64,000 nucleotides of DNA, from the NCBI RefSeq assembly GCF_004121075.1, contig NZ_RHLN01000149.1:36874-100873 (forward strand), read 5' to 3'. Under the pieces are notes generated by a model. That model saw nothing but the letters and a program-made list of their open reading frames with translations. It made no database searches and had not been told where the DNA came from. The stretch comes from Lutibacter sp. HS1-25 (GTDB taxonomy: Bacteria > Bacteroidota > Bacteroidia > Flavobacteriales > Flavobacteriaceae). Within the stretch, counting starts at the first letter, position 1; every line of letters starts with the position of its first letter. Below are positions 45,571 through 55,823 of the stretch, piece by piece. Made by a program: the position numbers and the translations under genes.

Positions 45571-46925
45571 GATATTTTACCGGTTTATTTTTAGGGCTAC
45601 TTACTTTTATTTTGTCAATGTATGTAGTTATTTCGGATGTTTTCGAAATTAATGGGTATGTATTAATTCATATCATAATTATCGCAATAAGCTCTTTTTC
45701 ACTTTTTTCGTATGGCAATAGATCTTATTCTCTTTATAAAATATATCATATATTTAATTTGTTTTTTATTGGTATAGCACCAGTTTTACAATATACTGCA
45801 AACTCTAGGTTTATTGGTGAACCTGAAATTCCTTATAAGTATAAAATGATAACATCTGTTGTCTTTTTAATTTCTACTATAGTTTATAATAGTTTATATT
45901 TTTTGGTAAATTCTAAATTTTCAATAAAATATTTAGAAAATTTAAATGTTAAGTTGAGTGTATTTAATATGAAAGGTAATAGATTTTCATTATTATTTAA
46001 AGTGCTAATGATATTTATTTCATTAATTTGTTTTTATATGATTTTTATGGTGAACAATTTTAATATATTAAGCATGTTGTTTAGAGGAGGAATATTTAAT
46101 GACAAGGTTGAAGTAGAAAAATCACTTTCATTACTAATTGATAAATTTTTCAGGCCACTATCTTTAGTCTTATTTATTATTTCTTTTATGTACAATCGAA
46201 AAGCATGGATTGTGAATTCAATTCTTTTTTTATTATTTTTAATTACAGCTTTTCCATTGGGGTTAGGACGAAATGCTGCAGCAGGTTTTTATTTACCTCT
46301 ATTATTACTTTTTGTGCCAATTTTTAAAAAAAGACATTTTTTTGTAAGTACTATGATTTTTGGCTTATTGATAGTTTTTCCTTTTTTGGATACATTTCGA
46401 AACATAGGTGAAAATTCGGAGTTTAAATTTGGATTAAATTTTGAGATGTTTACACAATTGCATTTTGACGCTTATATTACATTAGCAAGAGTAATTTATC
46501 ATGATATAATTACTTATGGATATCAATTATTGGGTGTGTTTTTATTCTTTGTCCCTAGATCTATTTGGCCTTTAAAGCCATTAAGTAGTGGTCAATTTCA
46601 TGCAAATGAAATTGGTTTAACTTTTGATAATTTAGCTTGTACTTATCTAGCTGAAGGATATATTAATTTTGGCTATTTTGGTGTGTTTATTTTTATAATT
46701 TTTATTGCTTATACTAGTGCAGTATTAGATAAAGCATATTGGTCTTTAAAAAATAAAAACTCTTATTTTAATGTAATTTATGTTCTTTTATTAGGAATGT
46801 TTCTGTTTGTTTTAAGAGGGGATTTAATGAATAGCTACGCTTATACTTTTGGTTTGATTTTTACAGCTATTTTGGGTTATATGCTACTACTGTATATATC
46901 AAGCATTAAATTTAAAATTAAGTAA
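45567..46925 (+). CDS. Wzy-type O-antigen/capsule repeat-unit polymerase
   Basis: 452 residues with about 12 membrane helices and a large periplasmic loop near 330-370. The loop region reads FVPRSIWPLKPLSSGQFHANE, a pattern of the oligosaccharide repeat-unit polymerase family; before it DTFRNIGENSEF. It joins repeat units at the periplasmic face with Wzz controlling length. Weakly conserved as usual for Wzy. ATGA overlap with wzx, and 2 bases to the following glycosyltransferase. Confidence 0.82.
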   Translation: MRYFTGLFLGLLTFILSMYVVISDVFEINGYVLIHIIIIAISSFSLFSYGNRSYSLYKIYHIFNLFFIGIAPVLQYTANSRFIGEPEIPYKYKMITSVVFLISTIVYNSLYFLVNSKFSIKYLENLNVKLSVFNMKGNRFSLLFKVLMIFISLICFYMIFMVNNFNILSMLFRGGIFNDKVEVEKSLSLLIDKFFRPLSLVLFIISFMYNRKAWIVNSILFLLFLITAFPLGLGRNAAAGFYLPLLLLFVPIFKKRHFFVSTMIFGLLIVFPFLDTFRNIGENSEFKFGLNFEMFTQLHFDAYITLARVIYHDIITYGYQLLGVFLFFVPRSIWPLKPLSSGQFHANEIGLTFDNLACTYLAEGYINFGYFGVFIFIIFIAYTSAVLDKAYWSLKNKNSYFNVIYVLLLGMFLFVLRGDLMNSYAYTFGLIFTAILGYMLLLYISSIKFKIK

Positions 46926-46927
46926 AT

Positions 46928-48016
46928 ATGATTTTAATTATCGGCCCATTACCAGATCCAATTGATGGATGTTCATTTGCTAATAAAACACTGTGTAAAA
47001 ATTTAAAGCACAATAACATTAAATTTGAAGTTATTAATACAAATACAAATTTAATTTCATCTAAGCAAGGAAGTTCTTTTTCAATAAAAAAAGCATTATA
47101 TTTTTTTAAATCATATTTTAGTTTGTATAAAATTCCAAGAGCTAAAGTTGTTTATTTTACTCCTGGTCAAACATTTTTTGGTTTATTAAAATATGCACCC
47201 TTTATTATTTTATGTATTTTGTTAAAAAAGCCCTATGTAATTCATGTACATGGAAATCATCTAGGTGTACATTACCAATCATTAAAAGGTGTAAAAAAAC
47301 AACTATTTCATTTTTTAATATCAAAAGCATCGGCTGGCATTGTATTGTCCAAATCTCTAAAGGATAATTTTAAAGACCTTCTGCCATTAGATGATATTTT
47401 TGTAGTTGAAAATTTTGCAGGAAATGATATTTATAAAAATACTGAGGAATTGATAAAAAGAACTGATATTCCTAGAATTATATATTTGAGTAATTTAATG
47501 GCTGAAAAAGGAATATTAGATTTGTTAGATGCTTTAATAATACTTGATAAAAAAGGTGTAAATTATAAGGCTATAGTTGCAGGGGCAATAGAATCAAGTA
47601 TCAAAATGTCAGTTATAAGTAAATTGGAAAAACTCGGAAATAAAGTTAATTATGTTGGGGTAGTTCAAGGACAAGAAAAGATTGAGGCTTTAATTGGCTC
47701 TAATATTTTTATTTTGCCAACTTTTTATAAAATGGAAGGACAGCCAATTTCAATTCTTGAAGCTCTCGCTACAGGAAATATTATCGTAACAACGAACCAT
47801 GCTGGCATTCCAGATATTATTACAAGTAAAAATGGTTATTTGTTAGATCCCCAGTCACCTGAAATGATTTCTAAAGTTATTACAAATATTAACGAAAAAT
47901 TAAAAGAGGAAGTTAGAAGATTTAGTGAAGAAAATATGAAGTATGCAAAAAATAATTTCAAAGAAGATATATTTAGTAGTAAGATAATTGAAATTTTAAA
48001 TTCAGTTTCTAAATAA
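46928..48016 (+). CDS. Family GT4 glycosyltransferase
   Basis: 362 residues, GT-B fold. N-terminal GPLPDPIDGCSFANKTL, C-terminal half starting RIIYLSNLMAEKGILDLLDAL (donor domain) and the E-x7-E motif region PTFYKMEGQPISILEALATG with AGIPDII. Probably adds one sugar of the repeat unit on the cytoplasmic face. Donor and linkage unknown. Confidence 0.9.
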   Translation: MILIIGPLPDPIDGCSFANKTLCKNLKHNNIKFEVINTNTNLISSKQGSSFSIKKALYFFKSYFSLYKIPRAKVVYFTPGQTFFGLLKYAPFIILCILLKKPYVIHVHGNHLGVHYQSLKGVKKQLFHFLISKASAGIVLSKSLKDNFKDLLPLDDIFVVENFAGNDIYKNTEELIKRTDIPRIIYLSNLMAEKGILDLLDALIILDKKGVNYKAIVAGAIESSIKMSVISKLEKLGNKVNYVGVVQGQEKIEALIGSNIFILPTFYKMEGQPISILEALATGNIIVTTNHAGIPDIITSKNGYLLDPQSPEMISKVITNINEKLKEEVRRFSEENMKYAKNNFKEDIFSSKIIEILNSVSK

Positions 48017-48022
48017 AAAATT

Positions 48023-48574
48023 ATGAAAACTAATTTAAAATCATTTGATAGCTCAAATTTTAACAAAGGAGCAAGTAAATTAAAACAATTTACATGGATT
48101 ATATTAAATGCAATTTTTATTCAATCATCTTGGTTTCCGTTTATGAAACCAAAAGTTATGCTGCTTAAAATGTTTGGTGCTAAAATTGGTTCAGGACTTG
48201 TTATTAAACCAGCTGTAACAATTAAATTTCCTTGGAAACTGGTAGTTGGAGACCATGTTTGGATTGGTGAGAATACTTGGATAGATAATTTAGATAATGT
48301 TAGTATCGGTAATAATGTATGCATTTCTCAAGGCGCTATGTTATTAACTGGGAACCATGATTATACGATTTCCTCATTTGACTACAGAAATGCACCAATT
48401 ATTATTGAAGATGGTGTTTGGATTGGAGCTAAATCTGTTGTTTGTCCTGGAATAACTTGCAGGTCTCATGCGATTTTAGCTGTTGGGTCAATTGCAACAA
48501 AAGATTTAGAAGCATTTACAATCTATCAGGGTAATCCAGCTATTAAAATCAGAGAAAGAATTATTAAAAATTAA
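48023..48574 (+). CDS. WcaF-like hexapeptide-repeat O-acetyltransferase
   Basis: 183 residues. Left-handed beta-helix with hexapeptide repeats from about residue 60 (VIKPAVTIKFPWKLVVGDHVWIGENTW and on to GVWIGAKSVVCPGITC), N-terminal NFNKGASKLKQFTWIILNAIF as in WcaF-type acetyltransferases of colanic acid loci, active His in TGNHDYT. Probably O-acetylates a sugar of the unit. Gene lies between two glycosyltransferases. Confidence 0.87.
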   Translation: MKTNLKSFDSSNFNKGASKLKQFTWIILNAIFIQSSWFPFMKPKVMLLKMFGAKIGSGLVIKPAVTIKFPWKLVVGDHVWIGENTWIDNLDNVSIGNNVCISQGAMLLTGNHDYTISSFDYRNAPIIIEDGVWIGAKSVVCPGITCRSHAILAVGSIATKDLEAFTIYQGNPAIKIRERIIKN

Positions 48575-48598
48575 GACTGAAAGTCTATTGATATATTA

Positions 48599-49363
48599 AT
48601 GAAAGTATCCATAATAACAATTGTATATAACAACCAGGCATTTATTGAAACTTGCATTCAATCTGTCTTGGAACAAACATACCCAAACTTAGAGCATATC
48701 ATTATTGACGGTGGCTCAACTGATGGCACACAAGCTAAAATTGAACCTTATGTAGATAAATTAGGGTATTACATCTCTAAAAAAGATAACGGATTATACG
48801 ATGCTTTAAATAGAGGTATTGAAAAAGCATCAGGAGATATTATTGGTATTTTACATTCTGATGACGTTTATTTTGATGTAAATTCTATTCAAAAAGTGGT
48901 GGATGCTTTTATAAAATCGTCTGCCGATTTGGTGTATGCCAACGGCGTATTCGTAGATAAAAATAACATTCATAAAGTTAAACGTATTTACGATGCAAAA
49001 CCATATAAAAAAAAATATTTGAATTTTGGATGGATTCCCTTGCATACAACTATATATGTTAAAAAAGAAGTTTTTAACAATTATGGTTTGTATGATGAAA
49101 ATTATTCAATAGCAAGTGATTATGAAATTTCTTTACGTTGGTTTAAAGAGCCCGAGATAAATAAATATTTTTTAAATGATTGGGTAGTAAAAATGAGACT
49201 TGGAGGTAAAAGCACCTCTTCAAAATTTCAAAAAAGAAAGTCAAATGAAGATTTACAAATAATAAAACGTTATAAATTAGCAGGTTTTATTACTTTAGCA
49301 TTTAAAATTGGACGTAAAATACCACAATATTTAAGACCTAGAATTATTAAATTTAAAAATTAG
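48599..49363 (+). CDS. Family GT2 glycosyltransferase
   Basis: 254 residues, GT-A fold. Opens VSIITIVYNNQAFIETCIQSV with YPNLEHIIIDGGSTDGT and the catalytic/metal segment ILHSDDVYF (DxD-type), then GWIPLHTTIYVKKEVF. Resembles WcaE-type enzymes of exopolysaccharide loci. Single domain, cytoplasmic, donor unknown. Followed by gmd after 40 bases. Confidence 0.9.
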   Translation: MKVSIITIVYNNQAFIETCIQSVLEQTYPNLEHIIIDGGSTDGTQAKIEPYVDKLGYYISKKDNGLYDALNRGIEKASGDIIGILHSDDVYFDVNSIQKVVDAFIKSSADLVYANGVFVDKNNIHKVKRIYDAKPYKKKYLNFGWIPLHTTIYVKKEVFNNYGLYDENYSIASDYEISLRWFKEPEINKYFLNDWVVKMRLGGKSTSSKFQKRKSNEDLQIIKRYKLAGFITLAFKIGRKIPQYLRPRIIKFKN

Positions 49364-49403
49364 AGGAAGTAAATAAAATATCAACAAGTTAATAATTAGA
49401 ATT

Positions 49404-50537
49404 ATGAAAGGAAAAGTAGCATTAATTACAGGAATAACAGGACAAGACGGATCTTATTTAGCGGAATTGTTATTAGAAAAAGGATACATAGTACATGGTA
49501 TTAAAAGAAGATCTTCTTTATTTAATACAGCTCGTATTGATCATTTATACCAAGATCCTCATGACCCAGATCAGCGATTGAAGTTGCACTACGGTGATTT
49601 AACCGATTCAATGAATTTGACGCGAATTATACAAGAAGCGCAACCAGATGAAATTTATAATCTTGGGGCAATGTCTCATGTGGCTGTTTCTTTTGATACT
49701 CCAGAATATGTTGGAAATGTTGACGGTTTAGGAACTTTACGTATTTTAGAAGCAGTTCGTTTGTTGGGTTTAACTGAGAAAACAAGAATTTATCAAGCCT
49801 CAACTTCAGAATTATACGGTGGTATGCCAGAAAATAAAAATGAGAGAGGTTTTTATGATGAATCATCTCCATTTTATCCGCGTTCTCCTTATGGAGTAGC
49901 CAAAATATATGGATTTTGGATTACTAAAAATTATCGTGAAGCTTATAATATGTTTGCTTGTAATGGTATTTTGTTCAATCATGAATCTCCAAGAAGAGGG
50001 GAAACTTTTGTAACACGAAAAATTACCCGTGCTGTAGCAAAAATAGCATTGGGTTTACAAGATAAAGTATTTCTTGGGAACTTAGAAGCTAAACGTGACT
50101 GGGGACATGCAAAGGATTATGTTCGTATGATGTGGATGATTTTACAAGCTGAAAAGCCTGAGGATTGGGTAATAGCAACAGGGGTTACCACAACAGTACG
50201 TGATTTTGTTCGCATGGCTTTTGAAGAAGTTGGAATTGAACTTGAGTTTAAAGGTGAAGGTGTAGATGAAAAAGCTTATGTAAAGGTTTGTAATAATGTT
50301 GATTACCAAGTTGAAATTGGTAAAGAAGTTTTATCTGTTGATCCATCTTATTTCCGTCCAACTGAAGTAGATTTATTAATTGGCGACCCTACTAAAGCAA
50401 AAGAACAGTTAGGTTGGGTACCAGAGTATGATTTAAAAGCTTTGGTGCAAGATATGATGAAAGGTGATGTTCAATTAATGAAAAAAGATGTTGACTTGTT
50501 AAAAGCTGGACATGAAATTTTGAAGCAAGCTGAATAA
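49404..50537 (+). CDS. gmd: GDP-mannose 4,6-dehydratase
   Basis: 377 residues. NADP motif [31 protein letters not shown], catalytic STSELYGGM (Thr/Ser, Glu) and [22 protein letters not shown], and [17 protein letters not shown] near the end. Makes GDP-4-keto-6-deoxymannose, which Fcl (6 bases downstream) turns into GDP-fucose. With manA and manC this gives the fucose branch of the polysaccharide. Confidence 0.97.
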   Translation: MKGKVALITGITGQDGSYLAELLLEKGYIVHGIKRRSSLFNTARIDHLYQDPHDPDQRLKLHYGDLTDSMNLTRIIQEAQPDEIYNLGAMSHVAVSFDTPEYVGNVDGLGTLRILEAVRLLGLTEKTRIYQASTSELYGGMPENKNERGFYDESSPFYPRSPYGVAKIYGFWITKNYREAYNMFACNGILFNHESPRRGETFVTRKITRAVAKIALGLQDKVFLGNLEAKRDWGHAKDYVRMMWMILQAEKPEDWVIATGVTTTVRDFVRMAFEEVGIELEFKGEGVDEKAYVKVCNNVDYQVEIGKEVLSVDPSYFRPTEVDLLIGDPTKAKEQLGWVPEYDLKALVQDMMKGDVQLMKKDVDLLKAGHEILKQAE

Positions 50538-50543
50538 AAAATC

Positions 50544-51641
50544 ATGAAAAAAGAAAGTAAAATATACGTAGCTGGGCATAATGGATTGGTTGGGTCAGCC
50601 ATTGTGAAAAATTTAAAGAATAAAGGTTATACAAATTTGGTTTTCAGATCTTCTTCTGAATTAGATTTGAAAAATCAATTGGCTGTTGAAACTTTTTTTA
50701 AAGAAGAAAAACCTGAATATGTAATTTTAGCTGCTGCAAAAGTTGGAGGAATTGTAGCAAACAATACATATAGAGGTCAGTTTATTTACGAGAATTTGCA
50801 AATTCAAAACAACGTAATTCACCAATCTTATGTAAATGGCGTAAAAAAACTGTTGTTTTTAGGTTCTACCTGCATTTACCCAAAGTTGGCACCACAGCCA
50901 ATTCCTGAAGATTGTTTGTTAACAGATACTTTAGAGTATTCAAATGAGCCTTATGCCATTGCTAAAATTGCAGGATTAAAAATGTGTGAGGCCTATAATT
51001 TACAGTATGGTACCAATTATATTTCGGTAATGCCTACCAATTTATATGGACCAAACGATAATTTTAACTTAGAAACATCTCATGTGTTGCCAGCTATGGT
51101 TCGTAAAATTCATTTGGCAAAATGTTTAGAAGATGGAAATTTTGATGCTATTAAAATCGATTTAAATAAAAGACCTATTGAAGGTGTAGATGGTGCTGCT
51201 TCAAACGAAGAAATTTTAGCGATTTTAAATAAATACGGGATTAAACAAATCGAAACTTCAAACTCGAAACTTCAAACTTCTTTAGAGTTATGGGGTACAG
51301 GTAAACCAATGCGAGAATTTTTATGGAGTGAAGATATGGCAGCAGCTTGTGTTTTCTTATTAGAAAATAGAGATTTTGAAGATGTAAAGGCAACTTGTGA
51401 AAATGAAATTATCAATACGCATATCAATATTGGAACGGGTAAAGAAATTTCGATAAAACAATTGTCAGAAATCATTCAAAAAGAGATTGATTTTAAAGGA
51501 ATTATCAAATTTGATAGTGATAAGCCAGATGGGACAATGCGTAAATTAACAGATCCATCAAAATTACACGCTTTGGGATGGAAACATACTGTTGAATTGA
51601 ATGAAGGAATTAAATTAATGTATCAACATTATTTGGCTTAA
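50544..51641 (+). CDS. fcl: GDP-L-fucose synthase
   Basis: 365 residues. Bifunctional 3,5-epimerase and 4-reductase. N-terminal [59 protein letters not shown], and [12 protein letters not shown]. It carries an extra segment at about 205-250 before the [12 protein letters not shown] motif, and part of this ([10 protein letters not shown]) is encoded by four tandem 7-mers (51251-51278). The reading frame stays open through the repeat. It follows gmd and is near the end of the polysaccharide transcript. Confidence 0.94.
   Translation: MKKESKIYVAGHNGLVGSAIVKNLKNKGYTNLVFRSSSELDLKNQLAVETFFKEEKPEYVILAAAKVGGIVANNTYRGQFIYENLQIQNNVIHQSYVNGVKKLLFLGSTCIYPKLAPQPIPEDCLLTDTLEYSNEPYAIAKIAGLKMCEAYNLQYGTNYISVMPTNLYGPNDNFNLETSHVLPAMVRKIHLAKCLEDGNFDAIKIDLNKRPIEGVDGAASNEEILAILNKYGIKQIETSNSKLQTSLELWGTGKPMREFLWSEDMAAACVFLLENRDFEDVKATCENEIINTHINIGTGKEISIKQLSEIIQKEIDFKGIIKFDSDKPDGTMRKLTDPSKLHALGWKHTVELNEGIKLMYQHYLA
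51251..51279. repeat. Heptamer repeat inside the fcl coding region
   Basis: CGAAACT TCAAACT CGAAACT TCAAACT, four 7-mers or two perfect 14-mers, encode part of an insertion in GDP-fucose synthase. The style (7-mer ending in AAACT) is like the intergenic arrays at 27.1, 36.5 and 57.8 kb. Confidence 0.8.
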
Positions 51642-51748
51642 TTATTTAAAAGTACGTTATAGCAAGTAATTTTTATCAACGAAGCTATTGAAAATTATTT
51701 CACCTTAAAGGTTATCGTTCGTAATAAATTTAAATAAGAGTTTAAAAC

Positions 51749-51792
51749 AAAAGTATCGAGAAGTATTTATAATAATTCTCGATACTTTTTTA
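51749..51792 (+). terminator. Terminator after fcl
   Basis: AAAGTATCGAGAA pairs with TTCTCGATACTTT and is followed by a T-run. It ends the polysaccharide transcript before the Wzi-like gene. Confidence 0.85.
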
Positions 51793-51808
51793 ATGTAAAT
51801 AGTTAAAT

Positions 51809-53215
51809 ATGTCTTTGAGAATAATTGTATTAATATGTTTTTTCTTCTCTATAAACACTTATTCACAAGATTTGGGTTTAAATGTTGGGGTCGAATTAAA
51901 TACAGGAGTTTCTACAGAAAGTGTTTTGCCGTTTTGGGCAACTGCAAATCAATATGGAGCTATTCCAAACAGTAATTATGGTTCGTTAAATGGTTTTATT
52001 GGTCACGATTTTAGAAATCCTCAAAACCATTGGGATTTTGCATATAAAGGCTCATTTACAGGTTATTTAGCCAAAGAAAACTTGGTTTTTGTTAATGAAT
52101 TGTATGGTAGTATTCGTTTTAGAGGATTGATATTAACCGTTGGAAATAAGTATGATGAAATCAAATGGCAAGGTCTATCATCATCAAATGGGAATTTTAT
52201 AAAATCTGTAAATGCCCGAGAAATGCCAGGTATTAATTTACAAACAAATGGCTTTGTAAAAGTTGGTTTTTGGGAAAACTGGTTTAGGGTTAGGGCAAAT
52301 TATGCAGAATATTTAATGAATGATAAGCGTATTGTAGATGGTGCAAATGCGCATCACAAAAGTTTACATTTCAATTTTAAAACTTCAGATAATTTTAATT
52401 TTAGTGTTGGTTTAGATGATTGGGCGCAATGGGGCGGAACTTCACCAACGTTTGGAAAACAGCCTGTTGGTTTTAAAGATTACATCCGTATGGTATTAGG
52501 TGCTTCAGGGAGTGATGGAGCCTCTGAAGGAGATCAAGTAAATGCATTGGGAAATCATATGGGAAATTATCTGATTGAGTTAAACCATACTGGAGCAAAT
52601 TTGAATTGGAGCTTTTATTGGTCACATCCTTTTGAAGATAGATCAGGTAGGGAGATGATGAATTGGCCGGATGCTTTATACGGTCTCTCTTTTGACTTTA
52701 AAAAAACAACATCAATTGTAAACTATTTAGTAACTGAAATAACTTATACTAAAAATGTAAGTGGATCTGCACCACACACGTTTGATGAAAATGGAAATCC
52801 AATACCAGCAAGTGGTAGAGATCAGTATTTTAAAAATGGGGTTTACGCATCTGGGTGGTCTTATTTTGGAAAAACAATTGGTACACCTTATATTGTAACT
52901 GAAGTTGATGAAAATGGTATGCCAACTGGCCCAGATTTAAGTTATAACCGTTTTTTTGCTTTTAACATTGGTGCAAAAGGGTTTTTACAAAAAGTACCTT
53001 ATACTTTGTTGTTGAGTTATATGCGTTATTATGCCTGGTTTGATGAGACTTTTGAAATTACTCCCCGTCAGTTTTCAGGTTTTGCAGAATTTGATATTTC
53101 TCCCCTTTTAAAATTACCAATAAATGTTGAAGTAGGTACCTCTTTTGATTTGGGTAATAAATTACCTAACAACTTAGGTGGTTTTTTAAAAATTTCTAAA
53201 AACTGGGATTTTTAA
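51809..53215 (+). CDS. Capsule assembly Wzi-family outer-membrane protein
   Basis: 468 residues with a signal peptide (MSLRIIVLICFFF...YSQ). The rest is an outer-membrane barrel pattern (GVELNTGVSTESVLPFWATANQYGAIP, many aromatic strands, WAQWGGTSP, YFGKTIG). It resembles the Wzi family that binds capsular polysaccharide at the cell surface. It follows the fcl terminator by about 17 bases, so it must have its own promoter, not recognised here. Confidence 0.82.
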   Translation: MSLRIIVLICFFFSINTYSQDLGLNVGVELNTGVSTESVLPFWATANQYGAIPNSNYGSLNGFIGHDFRNPQNHWDFAYKGSFTGYLAKENLVFVNELYGSIRFRGLILTVGNKYDEIKWQGLSSSNGNFIKSVNAREMPGINLQTNGFVKVGFWENWFRVRANYAEYLMNDKRIVDGANAHHKSLHFNFKTSDNFNFSVGLDDWAQWGGTSPTFGKQPVGFKDYIRMVLGASGSDGASEGDQVNALGNHMGNYLIELNHTGANLNWSFYWSHPFEDRSGREMMNWPDALYGLSFDFKKTTSIVNYLVTEITYTKNVSGSAPHTFDENGNPIPASGRDQYFKNGVYASGWSYFGKTIGTPYIVTEVDENGMPTGPDLSYNRFFAFNIGAKGFLQKVPYTLLLSYMRYYAWFDETFEITPRQFSGFAEFDISPLLKLPINVEVGTSFDLGNKLPNNLGGFLKISKNWDF

Positions 53216-53297
53216 GAAGTTATTTTTTTGCCTATAAACTTGTACTTCTTTTATAAATAGAAATGTTAAGTTTGTTAGCGAACTATTTACAAACAAA

Positions 53298-53321
53298 CAG
53301 ACCACTTTTATAAGCGGTCTG
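53298..53321. terminator. Possible terminator between convergent Wzi-like and carbonic anhydrase genes
   Basis: CAGACCAC / GCGGTCTG with an 8-base loop (one mismatch). The T-run after it is poor on both strands, so the call is weak. It lies midway in the 132-base convergent gap. Confidence 0.45.
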
Positions 53322-53347
53322 TAGTTGTATTTATATTGTTTTTCGAT

Positions 53348-53959
53348 TTACATAAAATGAACAATACCAGTGCTTATGTCGTAATTGGCACCTACAATTT
53401 CAATTTCTTCATTTTTTTCCATTTCAGCTAAAATAGAACTCTCGGCTCTGATTCTTTCTATTGAAAGTTGAACATTTTTAATGCCTACTTCTTCAATCTG
53501 ATCATCATCTAATTCTGTTTCAGCAATTTTAATTGAGTCAACAGCAGGTTGAATTTTACTAAGTAATGGTGTTATATTTCCTAGTTTAACATTTTTACAA
53601 GCAGAAGTTACTGCGCCACACTTTGTATGTCCTAAAACTACAACTATTTTTGCACCAGCTACTTTACAGGCATATTCCATAGAGCCTAAAATATCTTCAT
53701 TTACAATATTTCCAGCTACTCTTACGCTAAAAATATCGCCAATTCCTTGGTCAAAAACCAGTTCAGCAGGCACTCTTGAATCAATACAACTTAGAATTAC
53801 AGCAAAAGGATATTGACCTTCACTGGTTTGAAAAACCTGATCTTTTAAGTTGCGTTGTGCTTTTAAATTTTCTGAAAATCGTTTATTTCCAGCAACCAAA
53901 ATATCATGTGCGCATTTTGGTGTTAAGTTCTCCTGTATTTCTTTCGTTTGCGTTCTCAT
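53348..53959 (-). CDS. Beta-class carbonic anhydrase
   Basis: 203 residues, cytoplasmic. Zinc ligands and active site: Cys58, Asp60, Arg62 in SCIDSRVP, and His111, Cys114 in GHTKCGAV. Interconverts CO2 and bicarbonate. It starts 14 bases after the SulP gene on the same strand, so the enzyme and the anion transporter are co-expressed; a bicarbonate transport-and-conversion role is a reasonable inference. Confidence 0.95.
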   Translation of the reverse strand: MRTQTKEIQENLTPKCAHDILVAGNKRFSENLKAQRNLKDQVFQTSEGQYPFAVILSCIDSRVPAELVFDQGIGDIFSVRVAGNIVNEDILGSMEYACKVAGAKIVVVLGHTKCGAVTSACKNVKLGNITPLLSKIQPAVDSIKIAETELDDDQIEEVGIKNVQLSIERIRAESSILAEMEKNEEIEIVGANYDISTGIVHFM

Positions 53960-53973
53960 ATGTTTTGATTTTT

Positions 53974-55812
53974 TTAGTTTTTACTTTTGTTTGTTTTAAT
54001 CCAGTTTGTACACTCAATAAAAGTGTCAAAAATTTGTTCATTAGGAATTAAATCTGGAATAAGATCTATTTGTTCCATAAGTGCTCTGGGTTGATTTAAT
54101 ACATCAACAAAAAGAACTGTTTTGTTTTGCCTTACCAAATTGATGATTTCATCTTCTAAAACATACAATCCAGATTGATCTATATAAGGCATTCTGTCCA
54201 TTCTAATAATTACTGTTGAAGCTTTTTCAGGAATTTGTTTCATTAAATTTTGAAAATCACTTGTTGAACCAAAAAACAATGGTCCTTTGATGTGTTTGAT
54301 AAAAACTTCTTCTTTTAAATTTTCAGGAAAGTTGGCTTCATCTGCCCAAGATTTCTCTTGAGTTAAAGGTTTGATGTCAGAATGTTCAGCAGTTAAATCT
54401 CCAATTTTTTTAACAAACATTAATGATGCGATAACCAAGCCTATACCAACTGCATAAACTAAATTCCAAACCGATGATAGCACAAGAACAATAATCATAA
54501 TAGCTACTTCGGGTTTTGGCATATAAGGTATTGCTTTTAATCCTTTGAAATCCATTACTCCAATACCAACGGTAACTAAAATACCTGCTAAAACCGCTGC
54601 CGGAATTTGTGAAGCTACCGGACTTAATGCAAGTAAAATTACCAATAACATAGTACCTGCTATCATACCTGATAAACGGGTTTTACCACCAGCATTGATA
54701 TTAACAACTGTTCTAATGGTAGCACCTGCACCCGGAATTCCACCAAAAATTGCGGCTATTGTATTTCCAATACCTTGACCAATTAATTCTTTGTTTGAAT
54801 GGTGTTTTGTTTTGGTCATATTATCGGCCACAACCGATGTTAATAAAGAGTCAATGGCACCTAATAAAGCCAATGTTAATGCGGTGAATATGTATGGTGC
54901 AATACTGCTTAAACTAAAGCTTGTAAAAATTTCGAAATGAGGAATTGGTAAGCCACTTGGTATTTCTTCAATAGGTCTGTAGTTTAATCCAAATCCAACA
55001 GCAATACCAGACATTACAATTAAGGCTACCAATGTGCTTGGAACTTTGGTTGTAATGCGTTTAAATCCATAAATAATAAAAATAGTTCCAGCCGCAAGAA
55101 TCAATTCTAACCAATTGATGTTGCTTAATATTCGGGGCATTACTGTTAAAGATCCTAATACGCCAGAGGCTGCATTGCTTGCCAAAGTTTTAGATTCTTT
55201 TACAATTTCCTCGGGTGTTATCAATTCGGCTCTGTTGATGGTTTCTTTAAAGTTTTCTAAAACCAAAAAACCTTCTTTGGCTTCTTCTTTTAAAATATTA
55301 TCTAAAATAATTTCTTCTGCCTGAGGTTTGAATTGCGCTACAAATTCAGTGTCTTCTTTTGGGTAATAACCTACCGATGGAGCAATTTGTGTGATTAATA
55401 TAATAACACCAATGGCGGTCATAAAACCCGACACTACTGGGTAAGGAATGTATTTTATATATTTTCCAATGCCTAAAAATCCAAATCCAATTTGCATTAA
55501 ACCAGCCAAAACAAATATGGTTAAAATGGCAGGTAATGCTTTGTTAACATCGCCATCAAAAGCAGCAATTAAACCTGCAATAATTACCATGCTAACTGCG
55601 GTCATAGGTGCTGTTGGGCCAGATATTTGTGTGTTTGTGCCTCCAAATAGTGCCGCAAAAAAACCAATAAAAATAGCGCCATAAAGTCCGGCACTTGGGC
55701 CCAATCCAGAGCTAACACCAAAGGCTAGCGCTAGGGGTAAAGCTACAATTCCGGCAGTAATACCACCAAATAAATCGCCTTTAAAGTGTTTGAAATCAAA
55801 TAGTTTTTTCAT
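53974..55812 (-). CDS. SulP-family anion transporter with STAS domain
   Basis: 612 residues. N-terminal membrane domain with about 12-14 helices, with GITAGIVALPLALAFGVSSG at the start (the SulP signature) and a C-terminal STAS domain (about 505-605, with FFGSTSDF and MDRMPYIDQSGLYVLEDE). There is a long periplasmic or cytoplasmic insertion at about 155-215. SulP proteins move sulfate, bicarbonate or other anions. The neighbouring carbonic anhydrase gene points to bicarbonate, as in BicA-type proteins. Controlled probably by the TetR regulator 11 bases upstream. Confidence 0.92.
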   Translation of the reverse strand: MKKLFDFKHFKGDLFGGITAGIVALPLALAFGVSSGLGPSAGLYGAIFIGFFAALFGGTNTQISGPTAPMTAVSMVIIAGLIAAFDGDVNKALPAILTIFVLAGLMQIGFGFLGIGKYIKYIPYPVVSGFMTAIGVIILITQIAPSVGYYPKEDTEFVAQFKPQAEEIILDNILKEEAKEGFLVLENFKETINRAELITPEEIVKESKTLASNAASGVLGSLTVMPRILSNINWLELILAAGTIFIIYGFKRITTKVPSTLVALIVMSGIAVGFGLNYRPIEEIPSGLPIPHFEIFTSFSLSSIAPYIFTALTLALLGAIDSLLTSVVADNMTKTKHHSNKELIGQGIGNTIAAIFGGIPGAGATIRTVVNINAGGKTRLSGMIAGTMLLVILLALSPVASQIPAAVLAGILVTVGIGVMDFKGLKAIPYMPKPEVAIMIIVLVLSSVWNLVYAVGIGLVIASLMFVKKIGDLTAEHSDIKPLTQEKSWADEANFPENLKEEVFIKHIKGPLFFGSTSDFQNLMKQIPEKASTVIIRMDRMPYIDQSGLYVLEDEIINLVRQNKTVLFVDVLNQPRALMEQIDLIPDLIPNEQIFDTFIECTNWIKTNKSKN

Positions 55813-55823
55813 AATTAGTTTGT

